NCBI GenBank assembly: GCA_949752795.1 | Contig: OX457070.1 | Coordinates: 29,249,088-29,313,087, forward strand | From: Hyperoodon ampullatus | Taxonomy: Eukaryota > Chordata > Mammalia > Artiodactyla > Ziphiidae | Direction of reading: 5' to 3' | DNA: 64,000 nt | Part shown: piece by piece, positions 45,985 through 56,119 of the stretch | How positions within the stretch are numbered: position 1 is the first letter of the stretch | Layout: each line of letters starts with the position of its first letter | Notes under the pieces: model-generated | The model's database searches: none | The model's input: only the letters and a program-made list of their open reading frames with translations | Told to the model about the DNA's origin: nothing | Made by a program: the position numbers and the translations under genes

Positions 45985-46155
45985 GTGGGCCCCATCAGGG
46001 AGGCCACTCTTTCAAGAAGCTTGTCTGTGAAGAGAGGAGAGTTGGTGAAGCGGGGACACAGGATCTAGGGAGGGTTATTTGTTTTTTGAGACCCAAGTAT
46101 GACCTTGTGCTGTGGGGAAAGAGCTAGAAGAGAGGGAAACGTTGAAGACAGAAAA
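45985..46155 (-). repeat. L2 LINE reverse-transcriptase fragment, antisense
   Basis: The minus strand reads as the L2 ORF2 fingers/palm region. 'cttcttgaaagagt' corresponds to the 'AKLLERV' stretch that follows 'YRPISLL' in L2-clade enzymes. The neighbouring 46155-47030 has a similar purine-rich look and may be more of the same element, but I cannot align it. Confidence 0.5.
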
Positions 46156-47964
46156 GAGAAATAAAAATTGTTGAGCAAGGTTCCAGGGAAGAAGGGTTTA
46201 CTGTATCCTAAGAATCGGTAGATTAAACTTGAACAAAGGACAAAGCCATCGCTGATTTTAACTGCATCGCCACCACATCACCATTTATTGCTTTCCTACC
46301 TTTTGCTAGTACTCTCTTGAGCACTTTTCACTGTCATTTGATAGGGCTGAGGGATGTGGTGGGGCAGAGGGATTTGGTGTTTTGAGGAGACAGTTTCTTT
46401 CTGTTGGGCTTTGTTTTCTCTGGGCAGAAGAAATGGAAGTCATCTGCCGGGAGCAGGTGGGGTAGTGGGGACAGTGGCATGGTTTTTAAAATCTGTTGTG
46501 CCAATGGCTGTAATCTGGAGACATGGAGGAGGATAGCTGAGCCGTGCTAAAGACCCAGCTAATATTGGAGACAGTGACTTTCTAGAGGAAGTAGCCCTCA
46601 TGATGAATGATTGCTTTAGCAGTGCTCAGCAACTTGGGAGTTAAAGCAGAGGACATTCATATTCAAACAGGAGCTGTGTTTTGTGGGGCAAATGGAAGAC
46701 TTGGAGTAAGGGGAGTCTCGGATATTGGTAGTAGAGTGGTTGTCTACTTGACTAGAGAAAGAAGTGAATCTAGGAGAGGACTGATAGGCAGCAAAACGAT
46801 GAGGGGGGTGGGTATCGAGAGGCTGGAAATATCAATGAAGTTGAGGAAGAAACTGTAGAAGACAAGACAAGGAGAGGTAGAAGTATAGGAGGATATAGGA
46901 GACCATGAGCAGGCAAAAGGTGTGACTTGGAGTGGAAAGGCAGACTCTGATCAAGGGGCCAAGTCCTTGATGACCAGGAGGTCAATAGCTTACAGAAATG
47001 AGGAGGAACGTTGTTGTTTGGTATAGGCCTCAGCAAAGGAAGGATTTTTTTTTAAGGTTATAGGAATAATGGCGTTAAAGCAGCATTGAGACAGACCATC
47101 TGTTTCTCCTTTTGGTACCACTGGATACTGAAGGATGATTTTGTGGCAGAACCTTCATTGTTCAGAAACCAAGTTCCTTAAGGACTGTCAGGTTTCAGCT
47201 AGGGGAAAGGAGGCCAGAACCATCTTTTAGGCCTGTCTTCTGCACAGCTGGCCTGAATACTATGGAGTTTCAGTAGTGGGGCGGCAGGTAGTTCTGGCCA
47301 AGTGGGATGGCCTCCACAAAGTATTGGGCCTGTAGGCACAGTTTGCAGCAACAGGGACTAAGTACTCTTGCAGGCAAAATCCCATTTGGCCACTAGGGTT
47401 TTTTGAACTGTTCAGGATCAGATTGGGGCCAGTGCTAATCATCTGTGAGAGGCTGAAGGGAAACTTTAAAGGTTTCTTGCTTGAAACTTTAGGAGTCATT
47501 TGACTCTTGAGCCTTTCTATTCCTGTGGGGTCTGGAATGTATTTTTTCCCTCCACAGTGACAGCAAATAGTGCCCTAAAGCCCACATTTGAAAGGGTCTG
47601 GAAATACTCAGATTATTGTTTATAAAGATGTTTTTGGATTTTCAGTGGCTCAGGATTTCTTTGACATTGTTAGTACATGACTCCAAACATTTAAGAAAGA
47701 AGCCTCCAAATAGATGAAAACGAGCAAGCAAGTAAAATCTTCACAACTTTTTTGCTCCTTCTTAACTTGATTAATTTACACCACCACCTTGGCTGTAAAA
47801 CCAGACGTGAACAGCTCAGAAAATGATTGCCTAACCAGCCCCGTTTCACCACAGGAACCTACTAGGCACAGCTATGTGGCCCCTAGCAGAAGAGGCTGTG
47901 TGGCTCAGAGCTTGGAATGCATTGCTCCCATGGCAGTACTTTCTAAATTGTTTGTAATTGGTTT
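46156..47964. other. Unique or unassigned DNA
   Basis: Purine-rich on the plus strand to about 47030, then mixed. No gene recognised. Confidence 0.4.
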
Positions 47965-48720
47965 TGTCACATAAAAATGAGAAACTTCTGTATGGCACAG
48001 TCATCATAAACAAAGTTAGAAGACAGCCAACAGGCTGGGAGAAAATTTTTGCAATATAAACAATGGATTAAGGGACTTCCCTGGTGGTACAGTGGTTAAG
48101 AATCTGCCTGCCAATGTAGGGGATGCGGGTTCGAGCCCTGGTCCGGGAGGATCCCACATGCTGTGGAGCAACTAAGCCCGTGCACCACAACTACTGAAGC
48201 CTGTGCACCTAGGGCCCACGTGCCACAACTACTGAAGCCCGCACGCCACAACTACTGAGCCTGTGAGCTGCAACTACTGAAGCCCATGCACCTAGAGCCC
48301 ATGCTCCGCAACAAGAGAAGCCACTGCAATGAGAAGCCCACGCACCACAACGAAGAGTAGCCCCCACTCGCCATAACTAGAGAAAGCCCACGCGCAGCAA
48401 CAAAGACCCAATGTAGCCTAAAAAAAAAAAACCAATGGATTAGTATCTATAATCTATAAAAGGTTTCTAAAAATCAATAAAGAAAAGACAAGTCCTATAG
48501 GAAATGGGCAAAAAATACAAATAGGCAAATCACAGCAGGGCAAACTAGAATTTTGTCTAAAGAAATGCTTATCCTTGAGCACAGAGTTCTCTGGACAAGA
48601 CTGTTTATTGCATTGGTAAATATCCATGAGTAGGGACTGTGAAATGCTATGTGGCCATGAAAACATTGAAGTAGGTTCTGTATCAATGAAAAGAGCAAGT
48701 ATACCCTACAGGACTGCTAT
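47965..48720 (+). repeat. Old L1 (L1M-type) fragment, sense, with nested SINE
   Basis: 'agacagccaacaggctggga', 'gaaaatttttgcaatataaa', then after the SINE 'attagtatctataatctata' and 'ggaaatgggcaaaaaataca' follow the sense ORF2 end of old L1s. Confidence 0.85.
48071..48432 (+). mobile_element. CHR-2-type SINE, full length
   Basis: Head 'agggacttccctggtggtac', B-box ggttcgagccc, about seven 'caactactgaagcccgcacg' units, poly(A). TSD caatggatta at 48061-48070 and 48433-48442. Confidence 0.96.
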
Positions 48721-48930
48721 AAAGAGCCTAGTGAGACTAGGGGTCCTGAGTTTTCTGGGGACAATTCCAGCTTTATTTTCAGTCAGTACATTTTGTTAAA
48801 TATGCCACAAAATGTAACCTTTTTATCCCTTCATAAGGCCTTAATGTAAATAAATTCACATCCACCCCCCCCCCAAAGAAGAAGTAAGTACAGAGCAATA
48901 TGAATAGAATGTTCCTATTAATTTTTTTTT

Positions 48931-49999
48931 TTTTATTTTTTATTTTTTTTTAGGTAAGAAGTGGATTTATTTAGAGAGAAACACACTCCACAGACAGAGT
49001 GTGGGCCATCTCAGAAGGTGAGAAAGGCACCAGGGTATGGGGTTGTCAGTATAAAGTAGGTACACAGTAGGTAATTTCATAGGCTAATGAGTGGGAGGAG
49101 TATTCCAGCTATTTTAGTAAGGGGCGGGGATTTCCAGGGATTGGGCCACCACCCACTTTTTGTTGGTCTTGGAACTGTCATGGTGCCTATGGGTGTGTCA
49201 TTTAGCTTGCTGATGTGAGCATATACTGAGGCTCAAGGTCTAGTGGAAGTTGACTTGTGTCTGACATCTTGGACCCATTTGGTTTTAATCCGTTTAAGTC
49301 ATGTCGTCGGGCTATGTCATTCTTTCAGAAGTTGTGCCCTGCCTCCTTCCCTCCTGTTTCATTCTCCCCCTCGGAGATTTTATTCCCATATTCTTACGGG
49401 AATCAGAAGGGCGATGGCCTGTCTTATGGAACTGCTTCAAGGCTGAGTAGGGGCATCGACCCCGCCTGTCAGGGAGTAAAACTCTCTGGATGCCTGATCT
49501 AGGGGCCCCAGGGGCAGGGCAGCTCCTTGGTTTAAGTCAGTATGGGTTGGAATCCTCGCATAGCCATCATCTTGGTGTGGAATGGTTGTAATTGTTTCCA
49601 TAGCTTTTCTATGAATCTCCTTGATGATGAAGCACTTTTTGTAACAGCACCAGAGTACAAAAATATGATTTTAGATGCTATCCCTTCCAAGGTAGTCTCC
49701 CAACCAGGTGTTAGTGCCCAAAAAGTCACAAAGAAACGGCACAGAAGACGTCCCCAGTGGTGTTGATGATGAGCGGGAGTTGGTCTAGCTGGTCTCAGGA
49801 CTTAATGAAGCTCAGGTTCTTGATGTCTCATCGCAGAAAGAGTTCGGTGAGAGACAAAGTGATAGGTGAGAAGTGGATTTATTTAGAGAGAAACACACTT
49901 CACAGACAGAATGTGGGCCATCTCAGAAGGCAAGGGCGGCCTTGGGAGAAACACACTCCACAGACAGAGTGTGGGCCATCTCAGAAGGTGAGAAAGGCC
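48931..49999 (-). pseudogene. Retrotransposed copy of an endogenous retrovirus transcript (R-U5, internal remnant, U3-R, poly(A))
   Basis: Read on the minus strand, the element begins at 49999 with LTR R sequence, then U5 to about 49790. A short internal part follows (about 49790-49373), holding a 65-codon open remnant (49729-49532) that looks like a retroviral Env C-terminal tail. A purine-rich tract lies at 49372-49362, a U3 starts 'tgaaacagg' at 49361, and R ends 'aataaatccacttcttacc' at about 48952. About 30 A's follow. U3 is missing at the 5' end and U5 at the 3' end, exactly as in a genomic retroviral RNA. A 17-bp TSD, cctattaattttttttt, flanks it (48914-48930, 50000-50016). So it was inserted by L1-type machinery and not by viral integrase. 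A TATA-like 'tttata' lies about 30 nt before the R start. It has no intact genes and cannot replicate. Class I (gamma-like) origin is my guess. Confidence 0.8.
49790..49999 (-). repeat. Duplicated R region at the 5' end of the retrovirus transcript copy
   Basis: The motif 'gagatggcccaca' followed by 'ctctgtctgtg' occurs twice here (around 49900-49925 and 49960-49985) but once in the 3' copy (48990-49015). The two 5' copies are joined by a GC-rich linker ('ccaaggccgcccttg' on the minus strand). The second copy continues into AATAAA and U5. Confidence 0.75.
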
Positions 50000-50016
50000 C
50001 CTATTAATTTTTTTTT

Positions 50017-52062
50017 AATATTCCTATTTATTTGATTTGGAATGTGTTCATCCTGTTTTAAATTTTATTAGAGGGTTCCTTTAGGTTAAACACTATTTAA
50101 GGCTGTATTATTATAATTATGACATTAACAAATGAAACATCAAGTTTTATCTTCTCTTCATATAAGATAGAAGATTTATTTCCCTTTCTTACCTCTTCCT
50201 CTCTTTGTTTAATCTGGTATTATAAATTTTAGCCTCTGTGAAGAATTTAGGGACCTCTCACTACCCCTCCCTTCCTGGAACAAAAAGGATTCCTGAGGAA
50301 GGCTACTGGGCCATGGTGCCTACAGTTGCAGTTTCTGGTGTGATGAACAAAGGAATTCAAAGCTCAGAATTCTTCTTGCCTAGGATTTGCTCCTTTTTGG
50401 TATATACAGCCTTGCAGAGCCTCTCAGCCTCCTGCCTCAGATGCAGTGGAAGGGACAGGGGCCGCCTTAGGGAGGCCTTTCTTGCTTCTTCCCCTTAGAA
50501 AGGGAAGGTAATTACCTGAGTGGCCTAGGAAGGCAAGGCTTATTAGAGCTGCCCTAGATCTTGGGAGGAAACCTGCTCCTTGCATGTGTCCTTACCTCTC
50601 CTTTGGAGAAGCCTCTCAGCTGGTTTTAGGCACCCACCAACCGAGGTGAAAGGAATCCTTGAAACTGACACCTTAGTTTTGCCTAGTTCCCTGGCATTTG
50701 AAGCTCCAGAACTCCAGCCTGGAAACAGTAGGAATTCTATTGCAGGGTGGCACAAGGACTTACATATAACCCCTTTGTCCTTCTTTGGGACAGAAGCACT
50801 GTGTTCCTTATTCACATTCTCAGTGTCAGTAGACCCCAATATGGGTGTATGGGAATTGGTTTAGACTGGTAATGTAGGCTTTTCTCTGAGCTGGAGAGTT
50901 CACATAGAATGATGTAATAGAAACTTATTTAAAACCAAAACTGACTGCAGCCAGTTCTGTTCTAAAAAGGGTAGTACAATTCATAATAGGGGAAAAAAGC
51001 ATTCTACCACAGAATGGTAGTGGTGAGAGAGTGAAAGTTCAAAACTTAAACTTCTTTATGTTCCATAGTGCTGGTCCGAGTGGAACCTGGAGTAGGTGGT
51101 TCATAGTGGGCTGACTCTAGCTATGGGTTGTTGGGTATCAGAGGTAGGGGGATGGAGAGCTAAGTTGCTCTGAATAATATGAGGGGAATTTAGTTTCCTG
51201 AGGGAAGGGGAGACCCCTCCCAAATGAGAGAAGTGTCTGGAGAGGGTGAAGGAGCCAAGCAACATGGTAATATAAAACCCATCTGTCTTTTCATAACTTT
51301 AGGAAAGGCTGATGAGCACATAGTGTTTTGATGGAGTTGGTATATGTGTATATTTTTCTTTCTGGTAAAGCATGGAGAAAGGGAACCAAGTCCCAATCTG
51401 GGACAACTCAGAGCAGAAGGAAGAGACCAGCTTCAAGAGGTGAGATGTGAGTGAGATCAAAAGTCCAGCAGGAGCTGGAGCCAGAGCCAGAAGGGACTGC
51501 TAAGAGTATTAGCTGCTGGGAATTTGCAGAAATTGCGAGAGGCTATTGGATGGGGGGATCCAGGCACTTCTGTAACATGCCCAAGGTGAGGGTGGTCGCA
51601 GCTGACATATGATTGCTGTAGTGCTGTGTAACTCACAGACTGTTTAACAGTGATCCACCCCCACCCCCGCCCCAAGGTCTTTCTGATGGAGGTCTGTTTG
51701 TTGGATGCTCCAGGAACTGTCCTGATAACTCCCCTTTCTGCCCAACGGAAGCCATTTTCAGTTTAGACTCCAAAAGGGAAGCAAAACTTGCCAACAAAGG
51801 GCTTGTCGTTCTCTTCCTTTCCTGTAATTTACACAGACCCTGAGGACGCTTGTTACAGCCAGAGAGCTGTGGCCTCCCCAGCCACGCCAGCCCTGTGTAG
51901 TGAGTGAAGGGAGGTAGGAAAAGTTTTGCACGAGGTATTGGGACTTGAAGACTGCTCTGAGCAAGTACCTAAACAAATATTAAGGCTCCAGTGAGGGCCC
52001 TAAAGACGCCAAGTTCTCCGTGTAGCTGGATTGGGAACAGGGCAAATCCACCCAGTGCCACA
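50017..52062. other. Unique DNA, about 2 kb
   Basis: No repeat or gene recognised. Confidence 0.4.
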
Positions 52063-52078
52063 CTAAATAAGCACTCTT

Positions 52079-52291
52079 TTTTTTTTTTTTTTTTTTTTTT
52101 GAGGTACGCGGGCCTCTCACTGTTGTGGCCTCTCCCGTTGCAGAGCACAGGCTCCGGACGTGCAGGCTCAGCGGCCATGGCTCATGGGCCCAGCCACTCC
52201 GCGGCATGTGGGATCTTCCCGGACCGGGACACGAACCCGTGTCCCCTGCATCGGCAGGCGGACTCTCAACCACTGCGCCACCAGGGAAGCC
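52079..52291 (-). mobile_element. CHR SINE, short cetacean form
   Basis: Poly(T), 'gaggtacgcgggcctctcac', 'ggcatgtgggatcttcccgg', 'ccaccagggaagcc'. Perfect 16-bp TSD ctaaataagcactctt at 52063-52078 and 52292-52307. Confidence 0.96.
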
Positions 52292-52479
52292 CTAAATAAG
52301 CACTCTTGCTCATTCCTTAAGGAGGAAGACTCAGTTGATGGAAGAACCTATTGTTTAGTCTTAACATCCACTGTAATTCCAAACTTTGAGGACAGTAAAG
52401 ATGAGTGGGCTTTGACTGCCCAGCATCATTCTCCCGTCTTAGATAAGAGCACCTTGATTTACTCTGAGGGACCACCTCC

Positions 52480-52930
52480 TTCCTACTCTCAGGTCAGGTT
52501 CTGGTGTAGTAAAGTCCATCCTTTGGTTCTAGATGGAGGACACATGACTGTGCCAGTCAGAGAATGGCAGTTAGCATGGGCATGGTCTGAAATTCAGGCC
52601 AGTCAGGACTCTGGACTTTTACTGGAACTGTTAAGAAGTGAATTCTCATTTCTTTTTCAACTGGATTGCCAAACCTGTAGAGTGTACATAATCCTGAGGC
52701 TGCTGGTGACCATCTTGCTGCCCCAGGGGGAGTTCTGAAGCCAATACAGATGAAAGCTGAACTGCAAGATCGAGAGAGATGGAGACTAAATGACATCTTT
52801 TGAGCACCAGTATCTAACCATACCTTAAGCTAGTCTAACTCTGGATATCTTTTTTACATGGGTCTAGGCTTCCCCTATTTTTTTCCTTTTGAAAGTGTGA
52901 TTTGGATTTTTGTCATCTGCAGCCAGTTGA
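52480..52930 (+). repeat. Ancient interspersed repeat, LTR-like, family not named
   Basis: 'tcaggactctggacttttac', 'tgaggctgctggtgaccatc', 'ttgctgccccagggggag' and 'tgaagccaatacagatgaaa' recall a common mammalian repeat with LTR-like ends. I cannot name the family from memory with confidence. Confidence 0.45.
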
Positions 52931-53106
52931 GTGCTAATTCAGGTCATCATGAATTATATATAGTTCTCACTGTAAAGTGTGGTTTGGCTTTTCTTAACAG
53001 ACAGTTTTGTCCTAAAGCACTAAATTGTAAGTTTGCTCTGTGAAGCAAATGAGACCATAAAGAACCTAGTATCATCCTCTCTACATAGAAAAAAAGTAAT
53101 TTTTTT

Positions 53107-53788
53107 ACAACTTTATTGGAGTATAATTGCTTCACAATGGTGTATTAGTTTCTGCTTTATAACAAAGTGAACCAGTTATACATACACATATGTTCCCATA
53201 TCCCTTCCCTCTTGCATCTCCCTCCCTCCCGCCCTCCCTATCCCACCCCTCCAGGCGGTCACCGAGCTGATCTCCCTGTGCTATGTGGCTGCTTCCCACT
53301 AGCTATCTACCTTACGTTTGGTAGTGTATATATGTCCATGCCTCTCTCTCGCTTTGTCACAGCTTACCCTTCCCCCTCCCCATATCCTCAAGTCCATTCT
53401 CAAGTAGGTCTGTGTCTTTATTCCTGTTTTACCCCTAGGTTCTTCATGACATTTTTTTCTTAAATTCCATATATATGTGTTAGCATACGGTTATTTGTCT
53501 TTCTGACTTACTTCACTCTGTATGACAGACTCTAGGTCTCTCCACCTCATTACAAATAGCTCAATTTCATTTCTTTTTATGGCTGAGTAATATTCCATTG
53601 CATATATGTGCCACATCTTCTTTATCCATTCATTGGATGATGGACACTTAGGTTGTTTCCATCTCCGGTCTATTGTAAATAGAGCTGCAATGAACATTGT
53701 GGTACATGACTCTTTTTGAATTATGGTTTTCTCAGGGTATATGCCCAGTAGTGGTATTGCTGGGTCATATGGTAGTTCTATTTGTAGT
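53107..53788 (-). mobile_element. L1 3' fragment, 5'-truncated
   Basis: L1 3' UTR complement ('ttggagtataattgcttcac', 'ataacaaagtgaaccagtta') followed by the ORF2 C-terminus. The minus-strand frame at 53697-53491 contains MWHIYAMEYYSAIK, typical of the L1 ORF2 end. Perfect TSD aaaaagtaattttttt at 53091-53106 and 53789-53804. Confidence 0.96.
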
Positions 53789-53809
53789 AAAAAGTAATTT
53801 TTTTGAAGT

Positions 53810-54460
53810 AAATATTAACTACAGGAAGTAAGGAGGGAGGGAGGAAGGGGAACAGGAAGGAAGATAGGGTGCTGAATTAAAAGAACCCTGAAGTCCGTAG
53901 GTATCTAGGAACCCTCAGACCCTATCAGGTCTTCCTGTTCTAAATGCCCCTAGTGCCCTATACTTTTCCCTAACCCTTCATCATAGTTAGTAATGATATG
54001 TTTATGTAATATTTTGATTAATGTCTGTCTTCCTCACTGACCTGGCAATTCCACTAGGGCAGTGATTTTACTCAATGTTATATCCCCAGCAACTAGTTCA
54101 GCGTGTGGCATTCAGCAAACATTCATTGAATGAATTGTCACGTATAGTCACCCAGATTGGACTGACCCTCCTTGATTATTGGGGTTAAGATTGTGGCAGA
54201 ATTGGCAAAATCAGGGAAAGCTGTCCCTGTCCCCTTTGCATCTCCTATACTACCCACACCCCCAACACATATACAGAGAATTTTTGTCTTAATGAGATAG
54301 TTAAATCAAACCTCTAGTGCTATATTGTTATAAAGTCATTTTATTGAGGAATTAAATAGTGTGGTTGTTGACTTAATATGTGGAAAGCCTTGCAGAGGAG
54401 TGGGTCAGATCTGTGTGATTAACAAGCAGTCTTCCTTGCTCCTTTGTCTTTATAAAATGA
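53810..54460. other. Unique DNA with an L2 tail
   Basis: An L2 3' end (about 54020-54137: 'tgttatatccccagcaacta', 'aacattcattgaatgaat') is the only repeat recognised. A GGAA-rich patch lies at 53825-53860. Confidence 0.5.
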
Positions 54461-54879
54461 TCTATTTAACTGAGATAGTCCACCCTCACTCAGGCTTGCC
54501 CAGAAATGTGCCGGAGGCTGTAGGAAGGCCCAGGAAGTGGATGAGGGAGAGGTTGGGGATGCTGGAGACTTGACTCTCTAGCAAGAAACAGACGCAGTAA
54601 AAAGTGGCCCCTGGGAGGAGTGGGGGCGGATATCCTGAAGCTCACTCCTTCCTCCCTCCCGCTCTGGGCTGGGCCCAGCAGGAGCTCCAGTACACCATCC
54701 CACCCCCTGACTCGCCACACAAAGCATCCTCCTCCCAGATGAAGCTGTGGTTCATCCCTTCCCCCAGCCTGCTTTCCCTGAGATGGGGAGAGTGTTTCCC
54801 AAGGCCCACGTGACTTCCACTGGCAAGTGACGACTACAGACGGTTTACCAGTCAGTAAAACTGCCAAAGGCTTTTGTGC

Positions 54880-55560
54880 TGTAATAATCCTTTTCCTGTT
54901 TAAAACTCTGGGGATTTTCTACTGTTGCCAATAGTTTTTCAAGTCAGCAATTACAGCATAGATTATGTAATGGCTAGGTATTAAAAATAGAAAAGACCAG
55001 AGTTTGCATCTATTTTAACCAAATCAAGAGCAAAGGGAGGGGAAAGGAGGAGAGGGAGAGACCAGAGGAGGAGGGAAAAAGAAATTACGTGACGAGAAGC
55101 AGTGAGATCTCATCATGTGACTGGACAGTCAGCCCACGATTTATTCTGCCCTTTTCCTGCCTTTCTTGGCCCCAGCTCCTGCACTTCCATCCAAGGCCTC
55201 CACAAGGGAGGGGACCCTGCCGAGAATTCTGAGGACGCAAGACCCTCTTGGATATTCCTCAGCTCAGCCTTGGGGTGTTTGCCTGCCTCTGACAAGCAGA
55301 GTGACTAAGAGGGGAAGGAATTGAATTTGGTATTCTCCCCCAACCCCCCAAGTCCAGGACTCTTGTGTCTTGGTTTCTAAGGTCTTGGCGCTCTGATTGT
55401 TTCTCTTGTTGCAGTGTTACCGTCAAGGGGTGGTTTACGGGGGAGTCTTTAGCATCCCAGATCTCTATCAATCCCTTGCCAAAGCCGCCCCAAATAAATA
55501 TTCAGTGTAATTAAAAACCCTGCATTCACTATGAAAAATGGCTTTAGATACTCTCAACCC
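54880..55560. promoter_or_regulatory. Candidate cis-regulatory cluster
   Basis: Repeat-free DNA holding several motif-like strings. A C/EBP-like 'attatgtaat' lies near 54962 and a MEF2-like 'ttaaaaatag' near 54981. A purine-only stretch runs over about 55030-55078. Two E-box-like sites, 'acgtgac' (55087) and 'catgtgac' (55116), follow, then a FOX-like 'aaataaatattc' (55492). Single motifs of this length occur by chance. The clustering in non-repeat DNA is the only argument. Confidence 0.2.
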
Positions 55561-55789
55561 TCCCACTTCCCCACCCCCACTCCTCTTCCCACTGGATTGC
55601 TACCTCTAAGCCTTTAATCTAGGAATTCAAGGCCTACCACTGGTTTGTTCTTTTGTGACTTCTCACTAATCCCCCACCCCTACCCTGAATCAAGAGGTCT
55701 TTTTGTTTTCCTAGAGACCTATTGAGTTACTTTAAGGACCTCTAATGGTGAAATGTTAGGTGCCAGGTGTGTCTGGAGCAGGGAGGATA

Positions 55790-56119
55790 TTTTTGTTTTT
55801 TTGTTTTTTTACAATTTATTTTATTTATTTATTTGGCTGCGTTGGGTCTTCGTTGCTGTGCACGAGCTTTCTCTAGTTGCAGCGAGCGGGGGCTACTCTT
55901 CGTTGGGGTGCACAGGCTTCTCATTGTGGTGGCTTCTGTTGTTGTGGAGCACGGGCTGTAGGCGCGTGGGCTTCAGTAGTTGCGGCACGTGAGCTCAGTA
56001 GTTGTGAGGCACGGGCTTAGTTGCTCCGCGGCATGCGGGATCATCCCAGACCAGCGCTCGAACCCATATCCCCTGCACTGGCAGGTGGATTCTTAACCAC
56101 TGTGCCACCAGGGAAGTTC
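55790..56119 (-). mobile_element. CHR-2-type SINE, full length
   Basis: 'tttggctgcgttgggtcttc', 'gttgctccgcggcatgcggg', 'ccaccagggaagttcc'. No TSD is readable. The right flank is Charlie transposase sequence and the left flank is not, so a deletion probably accompanied or followed insertion. Confidence 0.93.

Noticed and set aside
49532..49729. The Env-like open remnant as a possible domesticated retroviral gene
   Set aside because: Only about 65 codons of a C-terminal tail remain, inside a reverse-transcribed copy with no signal peptide, surface or fusion region.
52160..52738. A 192-codon plus-strand open frame, the longest in the window
   Set aside because: It starts inside a CHR SINE and runs on into an old interspersed repeat. 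There is no domain, no conserved start context, and the length is compatible with chance.
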